NCBI GenBank assembly: GCA_027491335.1
Contig: JAIXWJ010000003.1
Location: 1-40,585, forward strand
Source: Actinomycetes bacterium
Lineage (GTDB): Bacteria > Actinomycetota > Acidimicrobiia > Acidimicrobiales > Ilumatobacteraceae
DNA length: 40,585 nt
Direction of reading: 5' to 3'
Positions within the stretch are counted from its first letter, which is position 1; every line of letters begins with the position of its first letter. The notes beneath the pieces are model-generated. The model did not search any database. It had not been told where the DNA came from and saw only the letters and a list, made by a program, of their open reading frames with translations. This document shows positions 25,859 to 34,128 of this stretch, one piece after another. Made by a program: the position numbers and the translations under genes.

Positions 25859-26635
25859 GTGAGTTACGACAACATCGAACTGTCTCGCCAGGGTGCCATC
25901 TCCACCCTCACGCTGAATCGTCCGGAGAAGCGCAACGCTCTGTCGCTCGACACCATGCTCGAGATCATCGAAGCCGTGCAGTCGGTGGCGGCGTCCGATG
26001 CCGACGGTCTGATCATCGCGGCCAACGGACCGGTGTTCAGCGCGGGTCACAACTTCGCCGACATGGCCGGAGCGTCGGCCGACGTCACTCATCATCTCTT
26101 CGACACCTGCACGCGCATGATGGACGCCGTGCAGAACATCCCCCAGCCCGTCATCGCCCGAGTGCACGCTTTGGCCACCGCCGCCGGCTGTCAGTTGGTG
26201 GCGTCCTGTGATCTGGCCATCGCGGCGCAATCGGCGTCGTTCGCCATTCCTGGCGGCAAGGGCGGACTGTTCTGCCACACACCTCTGGTGGCGGTGGCGC
26301 GCAACATCGGTCGCAAGCGCGCCCTCGAGATGGCCATGACCGGTGATCCCATCACCGCCGCCGAAGCCGCCGACTGGGGGCTCATCAATCGTGCTGTTCC
26401 CGACGACGAACTTGATTCGGCCGTGCTCGATCTGATCACTCGCGCCACCCGCGGCTCGGCGTGGAGCAAGGCCGTGGGCAAGCGCACCTTCTACGACCAG
26501 ATCGGTCTGGATCAACCCCTCGCGTACGAGATCGCCGTCGACGTGATGGCCGATGCCGCCGTGTCGCCCGACGCCCAAGAGGGCATCGACGCGTTCCTCA
26601 ACAAGCGACACCCCGAGTTTCGCGAGCGTCCGTAG
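25859..26635 (+). CDS. Enoyl-CoA hydratase/isomerase family protein (ECHDC3-like)
   Basis: 258 residues, crotonase fold. RPEKRNALS near residue 22 and GPVFSAGHNFADMAG (about 57-71) form the first oxyanion-hole strand; the second CoA region reads CDLAIAAQSASFAIPGGKGGLFCHTP. The active-site glutamates of classical enoyl-CoA hydratases are not apparent: the second region has GGKGGLF where hydratases carry an acidic residue, as in the ECHDC3 group. It probably acts on an acyl-CoA ester, but hydration is uncertain. GTG 25859 lies just after the tRNA gene and 6 bases from a weak -10 box; its stop TAG overlaps the copZ promoter. Confidence 0.88.
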   Translation: MSYDNIELSRQGAISTLTLNRPEKRNALSLDTMLEIIEAVQSVAASDADGLIIAANGPVFSAGHNFADMAGASADVTHHLFDTCTRMMDAVQNIPQPVIARVHALATAAGCQLVASCDLAIAAQSASFAIPGGKGGLFCHTPLVAVARNIGRKRALEMAMTGDPITAAEAADWGLINRAVPDDELDSAVLDLITRATRGSAWSKAVGKRTFYDQIGLDQPLAYEIAVDVMADAAVSPDAQEGIDAFLNKRHPEFRERP

Positions 26636-26638
26636 ATT
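26633..26638 (+). promoter_or_regulatory. -10 box TAGATT of the copper operon
   Basis: TAGATT begins on the stop codon of the upstream gene and ends 6 bases before ATG 26645. Confidence 0.55.
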
Positions 26639-26644
26639 GAACCC

Positions 26645-26854
26645 ATGACCACCACCACGTTCCGGGTGCCCGGCATGACCTGCGGCCATTGCAAGCAGGC
26701 CGTCACCACCGAACTGTCGAAGCTCGCGGGTGTGTCGACGGTCGAAGTCGATCTGGACACCAAGGCCGTGACGGTCACCAGTGGCGCCGCGCTCGCGTGG
26801 GCCCAGATCGCGGAAGCCGTCGATGAAGCCGGATTCGAAGCCATCTCCGACTGA
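26645..26854 (+). CDS. copZ: Heavy-metal-associated chaperone CopZ-like
   Basis: 69 residues, a single HMA domain (ferredoxin-like fold). The metal motif GMTCGHC (residues 10-16) provides two cysteines that bind Cu(I). It would carry copper in the cytoplasm to the ATPase encoded immediately downstream, whose ATG lies inside this gene. A copper substrate is inferred from the motif and the partner. Confidence 0.93.
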   Translation: MTTTTFRVPGMTCGHCKQAVTTELSKLAGVSTVEVDLDTKAVTVTSGAALAWAQIAEAVDEAGFEAISD

Positions 26855-29021
26855 CGACCCCGTCGTCCTGGCCGTCACCGGCATGACGTGCGCCGCCTGT
26901 GCGGCGCGCATCGAGAAGAAACTGAACAAGCTCGACGGCGTGGTGGCCACGGTCAATTACGCCACCTCGAAGGCCACCGTCACCGGGATCGAAGCCCGAC
27001 CCGACGCGTCGCATCTGGTGTCGGTGATCGAAGGACTGGGTTACGGCGCGGTCGCACCCAACATCGACGATGGCGAATCCACGGTGGAGATCGCCACCGA
27101 AGCACATCTGGTCGACATTCGACGTCGGCTGATGGTGGCCGTCGTCTGCGCCACGCCCGTGATGGCGATGTCGATGATCGGTGCACTGCAGTTCGACGGA
27201 TGGCAGTGGGTGTCGTTGGCGTTGGCGGCCCCGGTGTCCACGTGGTGCGCGTGGCCCTTCCACAAGTCGGCGTGGCGCAACGCTGCGCATCGCACCACCA
27301 CCATGGACACGCTCATCTCCTTGGGTGTCGTCGCCGCCGTGGCGTGGAGTCTGTGGGCTCTGGTGTTCGGCAACGCCGGCGAGATTGGCATGAAGATGAA
27401 CATGAGTCTGTTGCCGCGCACGGAGTCGCACCATGGCGCGATGGCTCACGACGAGATCTATCTGGAGGTGGCCACCACGCTGGTGGCCTTCATCCTCGCC
27501 GGTCGTTGGTTCGAAGTGCGCGCGCGCCGTCGCGCCGGCGATGCGTTGCGCGCCCTGCTGGATCTCGGTGTGCGTTCGGTGACGTTGTGGCGCGACGGAA
27601 CCGAAACCGTGATTCCCATCGGCGCGTTGGGTGTGGGTGAAACGTTCGTGGTTCGGCCGGGCGAGACGGTGGCCACCGACGGTGTGGTGGTGGAAGGCAC
27701 CAGTGCCATCGACGCCAGCATGATCACCGGCGAAAGCGTGCCGGTGGACTGTCATCCCGGTGACGTCGTCACCGGCGGGACGCTGAACACCAACGGGCGT
27801 TTGTTGGTGCGAGCCACGCGCATCGGTCGCGACACGGTGCTGGCGCAGATGGCCCGCTTGGTGGAACGCGCGCAAGACGGCAAAGCGCCGGTGCAGCGAC
27901 TCGCCGACAAAGTGAGTTCGGTGTTCGTTCCCGTGGTGATCGCGCTGTCGGTGGCCACGCTGGCGGGGTGGCTGATCATCAGCGGTGACGTTCAGCGTTC
28001 GTTCGAGGCGGCCGTGGCGGTGTTGGTGATCGCGTGTCCGTGCGCGTTGGGTTTGGCCACGCCCGTGGCGTTGCTGGTGGGCACCGGACGCGCCGCTCGA
28101 GAGGGCATCATCATCAAGGGTGCTCACGTGTTGGAAGCGACGCGTGCCGTGGACACCATGGTGTTCGACAAGACGGGCACTCTCACCACCGGCGTCATGA
28201 CGTTGCAGGGCGTCGACGAACGGGAAGCCGGACATCTCGGTGCGGTGTTGGCATTGGAGGCCAACAGCGAGCATCCGATCGCGCGTGCCGTGGTGCGCGG
28301 GTTGCGCGAGCGTGGCGTGGTGCCGGCAACGTCGGTCGAGGAGTTCGTGAACACCCCCGGAGTTGGAGTGTCGGCGTTGGTCGACGGACGTCGCGTGGCG
28401 GTCGGTCGAGCCGAGCACGGTGATGACTCCGGCTCCACGGTGGTGGAAGCCACGGTCGACGGAATCGTCGTGGTGCGTTTGTCGGTGAGCGACGAAGTGA
28501 AGCCAACGGCCGCGGGAATCATCGCCGAGCTTCGTGCATTGGGCGTGCGTTCGATGATCGTGTCGGGCGACGCCGATGGTCCGGTGCGACACGTGGCGTC
28601 GAAGGTGGGCATCGACGCGCGCGACACCCGTGGCGCCGTGTTGCCCGCCGACAAGTTGCGCATCGTGCACGAACTGCAGGCCGGCGGTGCGTCGGTGGCG
28701 ATGGTGGGCGACGGGGTGAACGATGCCGCGGCGCTTGTGGCCGCCGATCTGGGTGTCGCCATGGGCACCGGCACCGATGCCGCCATGGAGGCGGGCGACC
28801 TGACCATCGTGAACGGTGACTTGGCCAAGGTGCCCCGAGCCTTGGCACTCAGTCGTCGCACACTGGGCATCATTCGCGCCAATCTGTTCTGGGCCTTCGC
28901 GTACAACGTGGCCGCGTTGCCGTTGGCAGTGGCGGGATTGATGAACCCGGTCATCGCCGGTCTGGCCATGGCCTTGTCGAGCGTCTTCGTGGTCACGAAC
29001 AGTCTGCGACTTCGGCGCTGA
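26823..29021 (+). CDS. copA: Copper-translocating P1B-type ATPase
   Basis: 732 residues from ATG 26823, which overlaps copZ by 32 bases. One N-terminal HMA domain (GMTCAAC, 20-26), then membrane helices with a Met/His-rich loop (MKMNMS, ESHHGAMAH) between early helices, TGES actuator motif (302-305), the transmembrane CPC metal site (405-407), phosphorylation motif DKTGTLT with Asp449, SEHP for nucleotide binding and GDGVNDAAA (629-637). The order is that of Cu(I) exporters. It pumps Cu(I) out of the cytoplasm at the cost of ATP. No copper-responsive repressor is adjacent. Its 3' end overlaps the convergent HTH gene by 29 bases. Confidence 0.96.
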   Translation: MKPDSKPSPTDDPVVLAVTGMTCAACAARIEKKLNKLDGVVATVNYATSKATVTGIEARPDASHLVSVIEGLGYGAVAPNIDDGESTVEIATEAHLVDIRRRLMVAVVCATPVMAMSMIGALQFDGWQWVSLALAAPVSTWCAWPFHKSAWRNAAHRTTTMDTLISLGVVAAVAWSLWALVFGNAGEIGMKMNMSLLPRTESHHGAMAHDEIYLEVATTLVAFILAGRWFEVRARRRAGDALRALLDLGVRSVTLWRDGTETVIPIGALGVGETFVVRPGETVATDGVVVEGTSAIDASMITGESVPVDCHPGDVVTGGTLNTNGRLLVRATRIGRDTVLAQMARLVERAQDGKAPVQRLADKVSSVFVPVVIALSVATLAGWLIISGDVQRSFEAAVAVLVIACPCALGLATPVALLVGTGRAAREGIIIKGAHVLEATRAVDTMVFDKTGTLTTGVMTLQGVDEREAGHLGAVLALEANSEHPIARAVVRGLRERGVVPATSVEEFVNTPGVGVSALVDGRRVAVGRAEHGDDSGSTVVEATVDGIVVVRLSVSDEVKPTAAGIIAELRALGVRSMIVSGDADGPVRHVASKVGIDARDTRGAVLPADKLRIVHELQAGGASVAMVGDGVNDAAALVAADLGVAMGTGTDAAMEAGDLTIVNGDLAKVPRALALSRRTLGIIRANLFWAFAYNVAALPLAVAGLMNPVIAGLAMALSSVFVVTNSLRLRR

Positions 29022-29880
29022 TCGTCAGAATGTCGCGGGCGCGCTTCAATGCCGAGGCCCGTCGGTTGCGCGCCGAGCGCGCGTTGATGCGTAGTTCCTC
29101 GGCGGCCTCGGCCGAGGTGACGTCGTTCATCACGGAACGCAACATCTGAATGTCTGCCACCGACAACCCCGCGCGAGCCAAGTCGTTCAAAAGCGCTTCG
29201 ACCTCGCCGACGGCGGCCACCGGATCATGGTCGCCGTTCGCACGCGCATGATTCGCTCCGGCCAGGTCGAGAACCTTGTCGCCGACCACCGCTTCGATGG
29301 TGGCACTCTTCAGCCGCTTGTCGCGCACGAAGGCCGCGTACTCGATGTCGCGCATCAGGTTTCCGGCCACGTGCACCGGTCGACGGTCGATGGGGTAGCG
29401 GCGAATCACCACCCACGCCGATGACACCAGCATTTCGAAGGCGCCGATGGTGCCGTTGTCGGTGATGGGTGCGCGCTTGGTGGCGACGGACAGCATCGCC
29501 GGCATCAGACGCTGCAGCATCACGCGCGCGGCCAGCTCGTCGGTGGCGGCGCGCTTCTGGATGAGCGCGAGGTAGTGGTCGGAATCGTCGTCCTCGGAGC
29601 GACCATCCAGACCGGACCGAATCAAGAGTTCATCCAGATGGCCGATGGGCAATCCCGGCAATCCCCAACCGTTGACCTCGCGCAACAGTCGACGGTTCGC
29701 ACACATGGCCGACCATTCCACATATATGGCGTGAGCCACGGGGATTCGGCCCGAGATGGTGGGTCGACCACCGCGGGACACGGTGTGCAGGTCGGGCCGC
29801 ACCACGCAGGGCAGATCCCATGGTCGAGGAGGAGGCGCGGTGAAAGTGTCGTGTTCGAGGACGGGTGTGTGGTTGTTCAT
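28993..29880 (-). CDS. Sigma-like/HTH protein, unknown
   Basis: 295 residues from ATG 29880 (a GTG at 29907 is also in frame). The C-terminal about 50 residues (DLARAGLSVADIQMLRS, then SAEAAEELRINARSARNRRASALKRARDIL) look like a sigma region-4 type helix-turn-helix. The middle resembles a helical region with Arg/Trp patches (VIRRYPIDRRPVHVAGNLMRDIE). The N-terminal 60 residues are Pro-rich and variable. It could be a sigma-factor-like or other DNA-binding regulator; I would not call it a true sigma factor without region 2. It diverges from the EccC-like ATPase gene, with a small palindrome between, suggesting it controls that gene. Confidence 0.6.
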   Translation of the reverse strand: MNNHTPVLEHDTFTAPPPRPWDLPCVVRPDLHTVSRGGRPTISGRIPVAHAIYVEWSAMCANRRLLREVNGWGLPGLPIGHLDELLIRSGLDGRSEDDDSDHYLALIQKRAATDELAARVMLQRLMPAMLSVATKRAPITDNGTIGAFEMLVSSAWVVIRRYPIDRRPVHVAGNLMRDIEYAAFVRDKRLKSATIEAVVGDKVLDLAGANHARANGDHDPVAAVGEVEALLNDLARAGLSVADIQMLRSVMNDVTSAEAAEELRINARSARNRRASALKRARDILTISAEVADCS

Positions 29881-29956
29881 GCCCCGATGAGGCCGCGGTG
29901 AACTCACTCATGGTCGCCCCACCCGTCACGCGCGTTCACCGACGCTCACTCGGGGT

Positions 29957-29968
29957 CTCACTTGTGAG
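29957..29968. promoter_or_regulatory. Palindrome CTCAC-TT-GTGAG, possible operator
   Basis: Perfect 5-base arms around TT in the 122-base gap between the divergent HTH and ATPase genes; similar half-sites (TCACTC, GGTGAG) lie on both sides. Confidence 0.4.
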
Positions 29969-30002
29969 CCCATCGGTGAGTGGTGGGTGGCATCACGAGC
30001 CC

Positions 30003-32768
30003 ATGACACCTCGACCGTTCCATCGGCCTCCCCTTCGACCATGGCGCCAACCCGTCGTTCCCGAACCGTTGCCACCCGAGCCGGCACCCATGACCAACGT
30101 CGACGACACCGACGTGTTCGGCCGCTTGACGGCGCTGGTGCCGGGCATCGTGACCGCCGGTCTGTTCGGACTGGTGACCGGGAACATGACCTTCGCCGCG
30201 GTGTCGGTGGTGGCCGCGATGGTGACCATCGGGGTGTGGCGAGCGGACGTGTCGAGACGACGTCGGCGACGCCGACGCGAGACCGAGCAACGAGATCGGA
30301 CGCGAGCCGACATGGTGGCCGAGCACGTGGGGTCGTGGACACGGTTTCATGAGGCGCGCGCGGATCGACTTCGCTACGAGCACCCGAGTGCGAAGGAACT
30401 GGCCACCATGGCGGCCGCTGGCGACGAACGGTTGTGGCATTGGCGCGCCACCCGACACGACGACGCATGGAGGGTGGCACTCGGACGAATGAGCGAGACC
30501 ATGGGGGTGGAAGGAACCGGAACGACCATCGTGGTGGACGAGATGCCGCGGTTGGTCGACCTGGCGCCGGGTTCGGTGATCGGGGTGCACGGATCGTCGG
30601 CGATGGCGGTGGCGCGGTCCATGGTGGTGCGCCTGGCCGTGCGTTCGGGCCCGGCCGACTGGCGTCTGACGGCGTGGCCCCGTTCGGTGCGTCGAACGAT
30701 CGGGCTGGCCGGTCTGCCGCACTTCAGTGAATGCGCGCCGCACGTGGTGTGCGTGGTCGACGAACCGTGGCGTTGGGTGGAGTACTCGCGAAGCCGCGGG
30801 AGCGAGTGCGTGCTCGTGGTCTCGAGCCGTCGAGAGGAACTACCGGCCGACTGTGCGGTGATCATCGATGCCGATGAGGCCGAGTCGATGGACGCCAAGT
30901 CGGCCGACGAAGTGGTGCGCGCGCTGTGCCGTTGGATCGATCCCGAAGTGATGAAGACAATCGAGCAAGAGCCGAACGGGCACGATGAGCGATCGAGCGT
31001 GGACACTGAATCACCGTTCGCCGTGGTGCTCGGCGAGGACGATCGAGGTCGCGAGGCGCGGATCGACATCGTGCGAGACGGCCCGCACGCGGTGGTGGTG
31101 GGCTGCACCGGCTCGGGCAAGAGCGAACTTCTCCTGCGATGGATCACCGAGATGACCGCGAACGTGGACGTGTCCATGTTGAACGTTCTGGCGGTGGACT
31201 ACAAGGGCGGCTCCACCAGCGACGTGTTGGAGCGTTCGCCGCACACGGTGGGGGTGCTCACCGATCTGGATCAACGCACCGTCGATCGCGCGGTGGCGGC
31301 GTTGCGGTGCGAGTTTCGCGATCGCGAGGAGCGATTGCGAACCGTGGGTGTGCGCAGCATCGACGACTGCGCGCACGGGTCCATACCTCGTTTGCTGGTG
31401 GTGGTGGACGAAGTCGCCGCGCTGCGCGCACAATCACCGGAGTTCTTGCAAGAGCTGTTGACCATCGCCCACCGCGGGCGTTCGTTGGGCATTCATCTGA
31501 TCCTCGCCACGCAACGACCCCATGCTCTGACCGCCGACATCGTGGCCAACAGCGACATACGTGTGGCATTGAGGGTGTTGAACGCCGGCGACAGCATGGA
31601 CGTGGTGGGTACGCCGATCGCGGCCTCGTTTCCGCGGCGAACACCGGGACGCGCGGCCGTGTCGTGCTCGGGGTCCGAGCCCATCGTGGTGAACGCGCGC
31701 GTCGCGAATGTGGGAGACGTGGTGGGGGAGAAGGCTTCGCCATTGTGGCGGTCGGCCTTGCCGTCTCGCGTGGATCGGACAACGCACCCGGACGCGTTGG
31801 CGGTGTTGGACGACATCGAGCGGCGTGATCAACCGCGCCTGCGAGACGTGGATGGTTGGTGGCTGGTGGTGGGTGAATCGCTGGCCCGACGGGTGGCCGT
31901 GGATGCGATCGCCGCGCACATCGATGCGGACGTTCTGAGTTCCACCGACTGCGACGCCGAGCTCATTCATCGCACCGTGTTGGCGTTGGAATCACGAGCC
32001 ACCAATGCCCTGGTGCTCGACGGGGTGGACGACATCGTGGCGCATTGCTTGGTGGATGCGGCGAGTCGTCTGGCCTGGAGCCGATTGGAGAGCTGTCTGT
32101 CGTCGGGCGGTGTGGCGACCGTGATCGCCACGTGCGCGCGCGAGTCGGGAACACCACTGGTGATTCGTGATCGGTGCTCACGAACGTTCCGCATGATCGA
32201 CGTTCATGGCGGATTCGAAACGCTCGTCGATGGACGGAACGCTTTCGGACGCTTCGTGACGCCGACGACTCCATCGAGACTCCGCGCGGTGGAGAGACTT
32301 CGTCGGCGCGCGCAACACGATGTTGCGTTCGCGGTGTACGCCGACGACGGCCGAGCCGTGGAGTTGTCGCCGCTGGATCCGTGGCGCGTGTTGATCATCG
32401 GCGAGGCCGGATCGGGAAGGACCACCGCCATGCGATCCCTCGCCGAACATTGGCGACGAGAGCGCGGTCATCTCGAGCGCCGATTGGTGTCGGTGGATCA
32501 TGACGAGGTCCCCGACGAAGCGAACATCGATGGTGACGACGTCGACCTGATCGCGGTCGCCGATCCGCTGGAGTTGCGCAACTCGTTCGATCATTGGGCC
32601 CATATCGTGCGTCGGCAACGGACTGGGCTGCTTCTGGGACGTGCGGCCAGCGAACACGCCGATCTATTGGGTGTCGCACCACCACCGCGCCCGTACGCGA
32701 TCGCACCCGGCCGAGGCGAGTGGGTGCATCACGGCAACGCCATGGGCATCGTGCAGGTGACGGTCTGA
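30003..32768 (+). CDS. FtsK/SpoIIIE-type ATPase, EccC-like (orphan)
   Basis: 921 residues from ATG 30003. After a Pro-rich start comes a hydrophobic hairpin (about residues 40-80) followed by an Arg-rich stretch (RRRRRRRR), then a long region to residue 350 resembling the EccC N-terminal part. The first intact ATPase has Walker A GCTGSGKS (367-374) and Walker B LLVVVDE (Asp469-Glu470), with the ATQRPHALT segment typical of FtsK/EccC. A second ATPase-like domain has GEAGSGRT (800-807), where Arg replaces the Walker A Lys, so it is probably inactive. This is the build of ESX/type VII secretion ATPases; no WXG100 substrates or EccB/D/E genes are in the window. Confidence 0.82.
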   Translation: MTPRPFHRPPLRPWRQPVVPEPLPPEPAPMTNVDDTDVFGRLTALVPGIVTAGLFGLVTGNMTFAAVSVVAAMVTIGVWRADVSRRRRRRRRETEQRDRTRADMVAEHVGSWTRFHEARADRLRYEHPSAKELATMAAAGDERLWHWRATRHDDAWRVALGRMSETMGVEGTGTTIVVDEMPRLVDLAPGSVIGVHGSSAMAVARSMVVRLAVRSGPADWRLTAWPRSVRRTIGLAGLPHFSECAPHVVCVVDEPWRWVEYSRSRGSECVLVVSSRREELPADCAVIIDADEAESMDAKSADEVVRALCRWIDPEVMKTIEQEPNGHDERSSVDTESPFAVVLGEDDRGREARIDIVRDGPHAVVVGCTGSGKSELLLRWITEMTANVDVSMLNVLAVDYKGGSTSDVLERSPHTVGVLTDLDQRTVDRAVAALRCEFRDREERLRTVGVRSIDDCAHGSIPRLLVVVDEVAALRAQSPEFLQELLTIAHRGRSLGIHLILATQRPHALTADIVANSDIRVALRVLNAGDSMDVVGTPIAASFPRRTPGRAAVSCSGSEPIVVNARVANVGDVVGEKASPLWRSALPSRVDRTTHPDALAVLDDIERRDQPRLRDVDGWWLVVGESLARRVAVDAIAAHIDADVLSSTDCDAELIHRTVLALESRATNALVLDGVDDIVAHCLVDAASRLAWSRLESCLSSGGVATVIATCARESGTPLVIRDRCSRTFRMIDVHGGFETLVDGRNAFGRFVTPTTPSRLRAVERLRRRAQHDVAFAVYADDGRAVELSPLDPWRVLIIGEAGSGRTTAMRSLAEHWRRERGHLERRLVSVDHDEVPDEANIDGDDVDLIAVADPLELRNSFDHWAHIVRRQRTGLLLGRAASEHADLLGVAPPPRPYAIAPGRGEWVHHGNAMGIVQVTV

Positions 32769-32774
32769 CAGAAT
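32769..32774 (+). promoter_or_regulatory. -10-like box CAGAAT before 32781
   Basis: CAGAAT is followed by 6 bases and ATG 32781; position 1 deviates from TANNNT. Confidence 0.4.
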
Positions 32775-32780
32775 CGACGC

Positions 32781-33434
32781 ATGCGCACCACGCTCTCGTC
32801 TGGAACATCGGCCGAAGTACATCACGTTCCGTCGGCACCGTTCGGATTGGTGGTGCATCCCGACATCTTCGGTCTGCGTCCGTTGTTCGATGAACACGTG
32901 CGCCGATTCGCCGAGGAGTGGGGCATGTCGACTGTGGCCATCGAACCGTTCCCGAATCTCGCCGCTGACGCGACGATCGAGGAGCGGTTCGCCTCCATGC
33001 CTTCCAAGCGCGATGGCGACGTGTTCGCCGATCTGCAACTGGCCGCCGAGCTGACCGGGTGCACCAGCGTGCGCATGATCGGCTTCTGCATGGGTGGCAT
33101 GTACGCGTTCAAGGCCGCGTCCACCGGCATCTTCGACCGCATCGTGAGCGTGTACGGCATGATCTCGTTGCCCGAGGCCTGGCGCGGACCCGAACAAGCC
33201 GAGCCGTTGTCGTTGTTGGCCCAAGGGGACGCGTCGAGCGTGCTGGCCATTCTGGGTGGTCGCGACGTGTGGACTCCTCACGACGACATCGAACGGCTGC
33301 GCGAAACCGACGCGACGATCGCGTACTACGAAGAGGGTGAGCACGGGTTCGCGCACGACCCCAGTCGTCCGGCGCATCGAGCCGCCGACGCCGCGGACGC
33401 GTTCATTCGCGCGCGGAATTGGTTGACGCGCTGA
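32781..33434 (+). CDS. Dienelactone hydrolase family protein
   Basis: 217 residues, alpha/beta-hydrolase fold. The nucleophile elbow GFCMGG places Cys103 as nucleophile, which is typical of dienelactone hydrolases; Asp162 (GGRDVWTP) and His188 (GEHGF) complete the triad. Cytoplasmic; the substrate could be a lactone or an ester and is not predictable. It ends one base before the end of the convergent crp-type gene. Confidence 0.92.
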   Translation: MRTTLSSGTSAEVHHVPSAPFGLVVHPDIFGLRPLFDEHVRRFAEEWGMSTVAIEPFPNLAADATIEERFASMPSKRDGDVFADLQLAAELTGCTSVRMIGFCMGGMYAFKAASTGIFDRIVSVYGMISLPEAWRGPEQAEPLSLLAQGDASSVLAILGGRDVWTPHDDIERLRETDATIAYYEEGEHGFAHDPSRPAHRAADAADAFIRARNWLTR

Positions 33435-33435
33435 A

Positions 33436-34098
33436 TCAGCGAGCGCGAAGCTCGAGGCGATCGCGCATGACGATCTTGTAGCGGCGCTCGTGCTGCTCGA
33501 TCCAACCCAGTCGGATGAAGCTGCTGATGGCCTTGTTCACGCGCTCGCGTGACGCACCCACCATGCCGGCCAACTCTTCCTGGGTGACGGGCAGAACGAA
33601 TTCGTCGGCACCGGCGGCAAGTTCGAGCAGGCGCTTGGCGGTGCGACCGGTGACGTCGAGGAACACCGAGTCGGCCAGGGCGCCGTCCATCACGCGCAGA
33701 CGTTCGGCCAACATGCGCACCACGCCGCGCAACACCTTGGGGTTGTTGTCGAGCAACTCACCCACCGGGTCGTAGGGAATCTCGAGAACTTCGCTGGGTT
33801 CGATGGCGCGCGCCATCGCCGAACGCGGACCCGCGTCGAGCAGACCCATTTCACCGAAGAGGTCGCCGGATTCCATGAGAGCCACCATGCTCTCTCGCTT
33901 GTCGACTTCGCTCGCGATGGCGATGGCGATGCGACCCGAGAGAACGATGTACATCGACTCGGCTTCTTCACCGGCCTCGAACAGATGGTCACCGCGCGAC
34001 AAGATGCGCTTGCGACCCTTGGCGGCGATGGCCGCCACGTCGTCGGCGGGAGCCTCGCCGAAAAAGTCGGACTTCATGAGGACGTCTTCGTAAGCCAT
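33436..34098 (-). CDS. Crp/Fnr family regulator
   Basis: 220 residues. N-terminal cyclic-nucleotide-binding domain (about 10-125) with the phosphate-binding cassette FGEMGLLDAGPRSAMARA (Arg and Ser at the expected places), a long dimer helix (about 125-150) and a C-terminal winged helix with TQEELAGMVGASRERVNKAI (about 168-190). It resembles the actinobacterial cAMP receptor protein, so cAMP is the likely ligand. Divergent from ispD with 30 bases between the two start codons; the two -10 boxes nearly touch. Confidence 0.93.
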   Translation of the reverse strand: MAYEDVLMKSDFFGEAPADDVAAIAAKGRKRILSRGDHLFEAGEEAESMYIVLSGRIAIAIASEVDKRESMVALMESGDLFGEMGLLDAGPRSAMARAIEPSEVLEIPYDPVGELLDNNPKVLRGVVRMLAERLRVMDGALADSVFLDVTGRTAKRLLELAAGADEFVLPVTQEELAGMVGASRERVNKAISSFIRLGWIEQHERRYKIVMRDRLELRAR

Positions 34099-34107
34099 TA
34101 CGGCATG

Positions 34108-34113
34108 ACGGTA
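34108..34113 (-). promoter_or_regulatory. -10 box TACCGT of the Crp gene
   Basis: Minus-strand TACCGT lies 9 bases before ATG 34098, a short 5' leader at most. Confidence 0.4.
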
Positions 34114-34114
34114 C

Positions 34115-34120
34115 TACCCT
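34115..34120 (+). promoter_or_regulatory. -10 box TACCCT of ispD
   Basis: TACCCT ends 8 bases before ATG 34129; only one base separates it from the divergent Crp -10 box, so the two promoters probably compete. Confidence 0.5.
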
Positions 34121-34128
34121 CAACCCCC

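Noticed and set aside
26775-28670. 631-codon minus-strand frame over copA
   Set aside because: Antisense to all copA motifs, extremely His-rich, no family resemblance.
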